Source: Anastrepha obliqua (taxonomy: Eukaryota > Arthropoda > Insecta > Diptera > Tephritidae). From it: a stretch of DNA of 64,000 nt. The notes under the pieces were generated by a model that was given only the letters and a program-made list of their open reading frames with translations, did no database searches and was not told the origin of the DNA. The translations under genes were made by a program, and so were the position numbers. Position 1 is the first letter of the stretch. Each line of letters starts with the position of its first letter. The stretch spans positions 98,215,784 through 98,279,783 of the forward strand of contig NC_072893.1 of NCBI RefSeq assembly GCF_027943255.1, in the 5' to 3' direction. This document shows positions 56,216 through 64,000 of this stretch, piece after piece.

Positions 56216-58710
56216 TTCAACCATTAGCACAAGGAATGCTAAAACTGGAAACAAAGTAAACGAAGACCACTCGGCGACGGGCGCGAAGCACTACCCGCAA
56301 ACAAAACAATGGCAGAAAAGATTATGGATTGTATAAGACGCTCAATTTTATACAAATTAATTTAAACCATTGCTATTTAGTTCTGTCGACACCGCTTTGG
56401 TGTCTGAACCTTATGTTGGCAATGCTAATAAAATGAAGCCTATTGATGACATTTCTGTTTTTCAATTCGAAGCCCCCGATCAAAGCATGTATTTTAGTGA
56501 AGAAATCCGTTGGTGCAGCCCCTGGAGTGTCGCAGCTATCGACGCCAAATCTCAGCGTGGTCAAAGTCAGTATCGAGCAGCGGATTCTATACATAGCGAC
56601 ATAGCGCCTATGTCGCACCAACCGTGGACCAGTACAAGACATTACACGTGTTGAACTACTTTATTTCAAAAACATCTTCTTCGTTGCAAATCGTGGGTGA
56701 CCTTAACGGATGGCATTCACTTTTGGGTTCAAATACTGAGAAACATCATAGTAGAACAATAGCTTATATTGTATCAGCAAAACCGTTAATATAATAGAAT
56801 GCAACATAGGAACAATTCCCACCTTCAACGCTATTCGTCATGGGGCATCGGCAAGTTCAATTCCAGACGTCACTTTATCGACTGATAACTTAGCAAGCCC
56901 CATTTATTGATTGGCAAGTGAACGCCACGGCAGTTCCAAATTCTGATCAATCTGCTATTACTTTTAAAATTCAGATCCACTTAAATATAACTGACTCCAA
57001 AATTGGGTCAACTTATCTATGGAACATTTTTAATAAAATACTACAGCATATACTTTCTGAAACTGGCACCTTGGAAACTGATTTCAGTATAGCGACTCCA
57101 GATAATCTGGACTCAATAGATAAAAACATTAAAGATGCCATATCTCAGGCCTCTGAGGCATCCATGAAGAAGCGAGGTAGCGTTGAACGTTATAATCCAT
57201 GGTGGGCACAAGATTTACAGACGCTTGAGGAGCAATGCATCAAACTTCACCACGACTTAAATAAGTTAATCAAGGTGAACAAACCTACAACCGCAGCTGC
57301 GGCAGAACATACCGCTGCCAAAAGTGAATATGCTAAGGCACTTAAAGAGGTGTCTACAGCTAAGTTTCGTAAATTCTGTAATAACCAGGGTAGATGTATG
57401 GTCACTTACAAACCGTATCATAAAATACGCTCCATCGTTGTATAGTTCTGGTAATTATACCGAAACATGAAACTGCCGAAGCTTTGTTACGCCATTTTTT
57501 ATCCGGATGACAATGAGGACACTGCTATTCACCACCGCTTAATTTACAAGCAAGTTAAAACTAGCTTGGGAACACCAAACGACATTGAATTCACCGAGGG
57601 TGAGGTATTCGATATGTTAGAAACAATGAATAAAAACAGAGCACCTGGAGTATACCACTTCATATCAGATATATTTTAGCCAAGGCCAAGGCAAGCACAA
57701 CATTTTTAACCACATTGTATAATGCGTGTTTAATGGTTGGCCATTTCTCTAAACCATGGAAAGAAGTTTACGTTAAAATACTCTCAAAATCAAACAAGTA
57801 AGATTTAAATACCATAGCCTAGCATCCTATCGACCAATTGGTCTGCTGCCAGTGTTCGGTAGTTGACAACAACTTGAAGTTTAGCAGCCATACGCGTCAC
57901 GTGATAACTAAAGTGCAACGTATCTTTGGCAACACTTGCGTCCAACTTGAGGTGTGCATCCGAAAATGTTGTAACTATTTACATACAAGTTGTCGAACCT
58001 ACAATAACGTATGGTGCTAGTATCCGGGGCAAAGCGACTAAGTTTTATTACATACGGCGTATATAGAGGCCGTTTCAAACAGGTTTTGCCACCCGAACGA
58101 TTAGAGCGTTCCACACAGTTTCGATTAACTCAGCCTTGGCACCTTCCGGTTTTACTCCATTGCACCTCAAGATAGCCGAGGTCTCGAGAATTGACGATGT
58201 CAAAACAACTGGAAAATCTACATCACTTCCAACGGATGTCACCCTTCAAAAACGAGTTCCGCAGCGTCTGCAATTACATCTGGCAAACCGTCACGGTGAT
58301 TTCACAGCAACAATTGCGAATTCAACTCACAGCTACACAGATGATAGTAAACAGGAGGCTAGAGGATACGGCGCTGCTTTTGTAATTTTTGGCCCAAATT
58401 ATAGCTGGCTCGTCAATAAAAGTTTTCTTCCGATCTCCAGAAGAAGCCAAAATATACCGAGAGTCATTTGGCATCACTTTTGAAATGACTCAATTGCTGA
58501 CAGGACATGGGTTCCACAAAGAATACCTGCATCCCGATCACTGTCCGTGCGGTTTGCAAGGGCGATATTCAACCACAACTACAAAGCAATGAGCATCACG
58601 CTCCACCTTTTGATTTACGATCCATTAGCAAAGACCAGCAGTTAATAAAATCACTTCAAAAATTTGTAGGCAATATAATTGATAATTTTAAAAGTTTTAA
58701 TAACATGTAA
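56216..58710 (+). mobile_element. RNase-H-bearing LINE LK, deletion derivative (U3)
   Basis: The longest LK copy. Pieces: N-terminal ORF2 (SVDTALVSEPYVGNANKMKP at 56390), endonuclease (IVGDLNGWHSLLGS at about 56690), linker (56918-57445, GSVERYNPWWAQDLQTLEEQ), RT entry (57467-57679), then after the RT gap an RNase H start (YTDDSKQEARGYGAAF) and the C-terminal finger with CPCG at about 58547 and EHHAPPFDLRSI. The RT catalytic core is absent in all three units. Confidence 0.72.
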
Positions 58711-59514
58711 ATGTAAACCAAAATAATTATTGTTAATAGCATATAAAAACTCCGGCTTGTATACTATACATTCGCAAGTCGTATTATTTCAATTAAATTT
58801 AAGCCAAAACAATCAAATTAAATTATTGACGTTGTAACTCTTCTGCCCTTTACAAGAACGGTCCTGTTCAATTTCTTCCTCTACGTATAATCCGGATCAC
58901 TTATTGCATAGTCCTCTATTAACTTTGAGCAGGTTCTCTTCGCCAGTTACGTTGAGGGTCTTTATTGTAACAATCGCGACCAGCGGCCTGAAAGAGTTGA
59001 GGATATCTATTGGTTTTCTACTAGTTACTGAATGAATGGACTTATTATAATCTACATTGCCAAAAACACATGGAAACTGTCGGCTTAGAGTTTCCCCCAT
59101 GCTCTTTTTTTCGTGCTTCTGGTGCTCAGCTATCTCCACCTATCCGTTTGAGGTACTACTGTATATACATAGTATATTTGACTCACTTGCTGAGGTACTA
59201 GTAGTAGTACTACCTTTTAAGTTGAGGAAACTTTTTGGCGTTATTTTGCTTCTTTACGACAACGCTCCGATGGCAGCTTCGAAGAAATCAATCACTTACC
59301 GCATAGCTAACAACTGGCCCCTAGTGATTGGTTTTTGATCTCAAATTTGAAAAAAGATCTTCGTAGAAAAAAATATTCTAACGATTAAAAGCTTAATGCG
59401 GCCGTACATTTTTCGGACAAGAACGAAAAATATATTTAGATGTAGCATATAAATATTTTAAATCCGAGTTGTTTTTTATAATGATATCGAGATCACCTTG
59501 AACACCCCTCACAC
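58711..59514 (-). mobile_element. Gypsy-like LTR element remnant (U3)
   Basis: The minus-strand frame 59139-58897 is the best preserved: CVFGNVDYNKSIHSVTSRKP, then IDILNSFRPLVAIVTIKTLN, matching the end of a gypsy-type integrase. The expected DDE core and LTR pair are absent. Confidence 0.52.
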
Positions 59515-60487
59515 GTTGACTAATCTTTGATGTATCTTCTACTCAAATATGAACGAGACGTTATCAATAAAACGGTCCGCGGATGACATATGGCAAAAAT
59601 AAATTTTTTGTTTTTTAGTAGGACTGTTATAAGCTTACATGGCAAATTTCAGCGTGATATGTCACATAGTTTGTTTTCTGTGCTACTGTAAACGGGTCAA
59701 GCTCGAGTGTGTTCTTCGAATTTAACGATGGAAATTCAAGTTGAACAAAGAATTTGTTTGAAATTTTGTTATTCCAACAAAATTTCGGCTTCAGACGCCT
59801 TAAAAATGTTGTAGACAACCTATGGGGACTCTGCTCTATCGCGTGCACGTGTTTTCTAGTGGTACAAATCGTTCAAAGAGGGCCGTACATCAACCCAAAA
59901 AACCACGCCAAAGTCGCTCAAAAATTAAGGTTATGCTGACTGTTTTTTTTTCGATTACGAAGGTGTGGTGTACTCGGAGTTCCTTCCGCAAGGTCGATCG
60001 GTTAACGCTGAATATTATTTAGACGTTTTAAAGCGTTTGCGCGAGAACATTCGTCTTAAAAGGAAGGAATTGTGGGACAACAAGTCATGGTTCTTGCATC
60101 ACGATAATGCACCACCTCACACATCACGTCTTGTTCGCGATTATTTGAACAAAAATAATGTTAATATCGTTCCGCAAGCACTGTATTCGCCTGATATGGC
60201 TCCATGTGACTTTTTCCTGTTTCCCAAGCTCAAGTTGCCGCTCCGTGGAAAACATTTTGAGACAATTGAAGTCATAAAAGAGAATTCGAAGAACACACTC
60301 GAGCTTGATTTGTTTACAGTAGCACAGAAAACAAACTATGTGACATATCACGCTGAAATTTGCCATGTAAGCGTATAACAGTCCTGCAAAAAAACAAAAA
60401 ATTTATTTTTGCCATATCTCATCCGCGGACCGTTTTATTGATAACGTCTCGTTCATATTTGAGCAGAAGCTACATATTATTTTTACT
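59515..60487 (+). mobile_element. Mariner transposon M2 with long inverted repeats (U3)
   Basis: Same size (973 bp) and position as in U2. The transposase starts at ATG 59728 with the same TAG and the same internal deletion, and the C-terminal frame is open at 59965-60378 with HHDNAPPHTS and YSPDMAPCDFF. The insertion and the damage predate U2/U3 separation. Confidence 0.87.
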
Positions 60488-60654
60488 ACTGTTTTGAATC
60501 TATTTATGTATTTCGCACTAGTTGTTCATATCGGACATCTGTTGTTATGTGTTCCTTTTCTGAGTATGTCTATTACTGAGTTTTGTTATTCTATATAGTA
60601 CTAAATACGAGTATATATTTAATAGCTCAATTTTGTGAGATTACAAAAACTAGT
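60488..60654. other. Short spacer before hairpin (U3)
   Basis: Shared in all units (10391-10578 in U1). No coding or repeat signal recognised. Confidence 0.5.
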
Positions 60655-60782
60655 ATAAATTATAGTTTGTTGTTATGGAGCACTATGTGCTCATTGAAAA
60701 CCACATAGTGCTCCATAACCACAAGCAATAACTTGTTTTCAATGAGCACATAGTGCTCCATAACAACAAACTATAATTTATA
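60655..60782. repeat. Shortened foldback hairpin (U3)
   Basis: The outer arms are kept, but the inner left-arm copy and loop are missing, leaving about 128 bases instead of about 175. The remaining sequence still folds back through the GGAGCACTATGTGCTC cores. Confidence 0.82.
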
Positions 60783-61232
60783 CTACTGGAAAATATAGAG
60801 TAGCTACATCTACCATATTTCAGTGAAAAATCATTTATTTGGTGTAATATGCACAAGGCGCATGCCTTCACGGGAATAAAAAAATGTTCGCGTGGGGCTC
60901 TAGAAGAACAAAACAATAGTAATGGAATAATATAAATAAATACTAAGACCAAATCGAATACATAAAAATTGTAACTACTGTTGTGAACACTCTGGTGTCT
61001 GTCTGGGTGCATATTACCCTTTGAGACAACAGCAGCATCACAAATTGCAATAAGTTAATAAATATCGTTTAAGAGGCAATATGATAGATGACAACAAATG
61101 TCTCGTTCATTACAAAAACCAAAATTATATTAGTCAACCTACACCTGTATACCTAAGGTATATCTACAATATAAGTACATATGCACACACGAGTATACTC
61201 GTAGCTAAGGTAGTTTGTCGGGATATTGTTGC
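60783..61232. other. Unclassified spacer (U3)
   Basis: Equivalent to 10753-11250 and 32666-33113. Nothing identified. Confidence 0.5.
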
Positions 61233-61845
61233 TGAGGATTGACTGACAAACATGTGCTAAATGCATTCGGCAAGTCTGCGGTATTGAGACTTTAGCAATA
61301 CTGGAATTATGCTGAAAGTGAATAGGAATCAAGGATTAATTTCAGTTTCCTAGAAAACAAGAGTACATGGATAGGTTGCAGCGTGGTAGCGGGCAATTGA
61401 ATACTGGCACGGAATGCGTGGGAGAGGTTTTCCAAAAGTGCTTGTGCTCACGTCCATATGTCCTCATTGAATGGTTCATGATGTGTGTAGGAGAGTGTAA
61501 TAGATTTGTTGAGTATGTTAAAGCACTCTCGTACTTTCTCTCTGACTTCCTCTCTTATCCCAATTGAAATCATTTAAAAGCTCTTGTTTACATATGTTTT
61601 GCTGTCCTTAAATAAACCTTTGAGATGGTTTCCAATTGCCAAACATTTCAACCAGTACCTTGTGGTTGGCGATGCATGTTGAGCGCCTCTGTTTATTATT
61701 AGTTGTTAGTTGAAGGATTATGACATTGGCAGACGTACAAAACCTTTTGGTACTGCACTAGCGGTTATTTGGAAAAAAATAAGGGCTCCCTGTTTCTCGG
61801 GCAACTGTTTTCTAAGATTATGCTTATAAGAATTCTGGAGAAAGC
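61233..61845. other. Spacer segment absent from U1, possibly LTR-derived (U3)
   Basis: Matches 33114-33731. The TATA seen in U2 is TTTAAAA here; AATAAA remains at about 61610. The missing 613 bases in U1 are bounded by GC at both ends. A 66-codon ORF at 61367 is not protein-like. Confidence 0.3.
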
Positions 61846-63069
61846 AATGGCAATAAGTTGCTGTATTACATACATATTAGTGTCCGTAGGTTCAATAGCA
61901 AATAATATTTACATAAAATTGGTGGTAAGGCCCTTATTATGAGCGGCGTTCGATCTTCTACTGTGGTCGAAAGAGCTGATCGAACGAATTGTAATTTGGT
62001 ATTATGGCACTCATTCGATGAAGAGTTTTGCCCGCTTGGGCTAATCGGGCGAAATAATTTGGGCGAGAAATTTAAATAGAAATAGATTCCATCCAAATAA
62101 GTTAGTTGAAAATATTTAAAAATTAAAATAAATAAAAACCGAGATGAAATGAGTATGACTGAGTTGTGATTCGACGATGATGATGATGAGAGGTTAGTGA
62201 AAGTCGTTGTTTTTATTATTTTGTTTTGGCTTTGGACTTCATGTTGGCACACACCAGAAAAGTACGATCCTGGAATTAATTTATAGACAATCAAAAGCCA
62301 CTATAGTTTGCTAGTGGTTTAGGTGGTCCCAAACTATTCCTCCTACGTTCTTGCGATGACTGAATTTTTGAACAAATTCCTTTTCAAGCTTACATTGATT
62401 TTCTTGCATCTGATTTCTTCTTTGAAGCTTACAACCTTAGGCGTACACAAAATTAATAGAAATTGTATAAAACTAGGGGTCAGTTGCCAAAAAATTATAA
62501 AGAGACGCAAAATATTATTCTTTTTTTCGAAAAATTCTGTTCGACAGAAGATTCGGTACTCAACGAAATTACACTCTCTCAACCCTCTACAACGTTTTTG
62601 AAGTCATCGGTCTTGACTATGCCAAAATTTGCAATATTTATTTATACATGCCATACTTTATTAATTATCTGACCTAACTCAGGTGAAGTTTTAGACTTCT
62701 TCCTAATTATAAGCCAAGGATTCACTGGACTCGCAATTGAAACTTTAAATATTCCGAAGTACCTGGTGATACTTACAATTCCCAAATACATCCCTTTGTG
62801 ACTCATCAGAGAAAGTTACCAATCAATCTAACTCTAATTTTGATCAGTCAAGAGTTCAAACGACTTGATCTTGATGTCTTCGACGTTCGAGGTTCGAGTG
62901 AGAGTTGAGTTGAATTTGAAACTTTTCGATACCGAACTGCACAGTGCGACTGATGGGTAGGTAGGTTTAATCTAATTGAGGTTGCGCCTCTGCAGGCAGT
63001 GCAAAAAATCTGAATCTCCTATGAAAAAGCTCCTCATAGAAAACCGCTTCCAAATCGAAGATGTACTTG
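61846..63069. other. Spacer with shortened retroelement tail, end of U3 homology
   Basis: Matches 11251-12560 closely up to about 62930, then with many more differences, and lacks about 110 bases including the GAGGAGCTCGGCC tail. Homology to the other units ends after GCCAATTATATA, the point where they carry Helitron B. Confidence 0.5.
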
Positions 63070-64000
63070 CCAATTATATAAGTTAAATAAAGCTATATTT
63101 ATTTTTTTATTATAATTTTATTATGATTTTACTATTGTAATTACAATTATTATTTGTTATAATTTTAATTTAAAAGCAGATATATTTTTATTAATTATAA
63201 TTTTATTATTGGTTTTAATTTATATTTTTACATTTTTATTATTATTTTATTAGTAAAATTTATTATTTAAAAACAGTTACATTTTTATTATAATTTTATT
63301 ATTTAAATGTAGGTATTATTTAAAAGCAAATACATCTGCTTTTGGTGAGTGGTACTTGACGACTGAATTTTGAAGTGAACTTTAAAAATATTTAAAAAGA
63401 ATCGCTGCAATGTGACTAGTAGCTTTCCGTTAACTTGACGTGCAGACATAGCGTCAGCAAATCAGTCCGAACTATCAGGTAACAAAATACTGAGCTTATG
63501 GTGCGCGTGTGAAAGTGCTATGCGCAGCGAAAAATATTTATTTCGCTTGAAATTTTTGTGTCGTTAACTTAATATATATAATACATATATATTTTCGATT
63601 TCTTCATTCACGCAACATCCTACGAATACTTATTTGAAATTCGAAAAATTCTCTACAAATGTTATTTATATAATTAAATTAAAGATTAAAAAGGTTTTGT
63701 TTTTTATATTTAAATTCAAGCTGTTTAATTCTTTATTACGCTATAAAATATCGTTAAACCCATAATTTACCATGTATGAATACGAAAAAGAAAACACGAA
63801 ATAAAATGGTGTTCTTAAAATACAAAAGAAACATAATTTCTTTCTGAACAGTTTGGAAAAAGGATAGGTATAATAATTAAAAGGTCGAATTTGCACTCAT
63901 TTCAATTGCTTTACTTAGCTTATAGCTTTTATACATATATATACATATATAAAAGTGGATTTATTTGCAAATACAAACATATATGTATTTATAAACTTAT
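63070..64000. other. AT-rich unique sequence after the array
   Basis: Low-complexity TTTTATTATAATT-type sequence (63090-63320), then unremarkable AT-rich DNA. A block at 63578-63646 resembles 15167-15235 next to the outer end of Helitron B. No receptor copy, gene or other recognisable repeat is seen to the window end. Confidence 0.6.

Larger units (their letters stand above)
39246..63069. repeat. Segmental duplication unit U3
   Basis: This is the third and structurally most complete unit. It keeps the CR1-like LINE interrupted by a near full-length Jockey-like LINE, both mariners and the 613 bp spacer. It stops matching the other units at about 63069, where U1 and U2 carry Helitron B. No fourth receptor copy appears before the window ends. 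Confidence 0.9.

Noticed and set aside
1..64000. The whole duplication as a simple assembly duplication or haplotig
   Set aside because: Not fully excluded, but each unit has private insertions, deletions and substitutions (Helitron empty site, hybrid M1, 6.3 kb deletion, receptor amino acid changes), which a mere copy would not create. Haplotypes placed in tandem remain a possibility for U2 and U3.

Overview
The window is eukaryotic and looks like a higher fly (Diptera), most plausibly a tephritid fruit fly. It is AT-rich, has spliced genes with GT-AG introns, and is packed with insect-type transposons (Jockey- and CR1-like LINEs, RNase-H LINEs, mariners, Helitrons, a gypsy-like integrase remnant). 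The only host gene I recognise is an insect odorant receptor (7tm_6) of the type represented by Drosophila Or42b/Or59b. No tRNA, rRNA, bacterial or CRISPR feature was found. The family placement rests on recalled protein motifs, not a search.

The window is a head-to-tail array of three large repeat units, each starting at an odorant receptor gene. U1 is 1-16789 (its receptor is cut by the window edge), U2 is 16790-39245, and U3 is 39246 to about 63069. The complete receptors (U2, U3) have three exons and encode 393 residues; U1 shows residues 204-393. All visible splice sites and frames are intact. The spacing is about 17.4 kb (U1 to U2) and 22.5 kb (U2 to U3), and the differences are almost all explained by discrete insertions and deletions of mobile elements.

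Each unit has the same order: receptor; a short flank with minus-strand exon-like ORFs; (U2 and U3 only) Helitron A; a Jockey-like LINE (J1) interrupted by a decayed RNase-H LINE (LD) and an inverted RTE-like RT fragment; mariner M1 (U2, U3); a CR1-like LINE (LC) interrupted by a second Jockey-like LINE (J2); a second RNase-H LINE (LK); a gypsy-like integrase/LTR remnant; mariner M2 (U2, U3); a long foldback hairpin; unclassified spacer; Helitron B on the minus strand (U1, U2); and the receptor upstream region with a mariner N-terminal scrap (M4) and a TATA box. U3 keeps the most complete interior. U1 and U2 look like independent deletion derivatives.

The main result is the structural history. 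Helitron A has an exact empty site in U1. In U2, M1 is best explained as a hybrid transposon made by recombination between two mariner copies, deleting about 5.6 kb. U1 lost about 6.3 kb at a different junction with 2 bp of microhomology. Copy 2 of the receptor carries a cluster of changes in exon 2 that looks like a conversion tract, and the downstream flanks of U2 and U3 are far more alike than their receptor first exons. I saw no novel biochemical system; the interest lies in a young, TE-driven receptor gene array. An assembly duplication cannot be excluded, although the many private breakpoints argue against a simple one.
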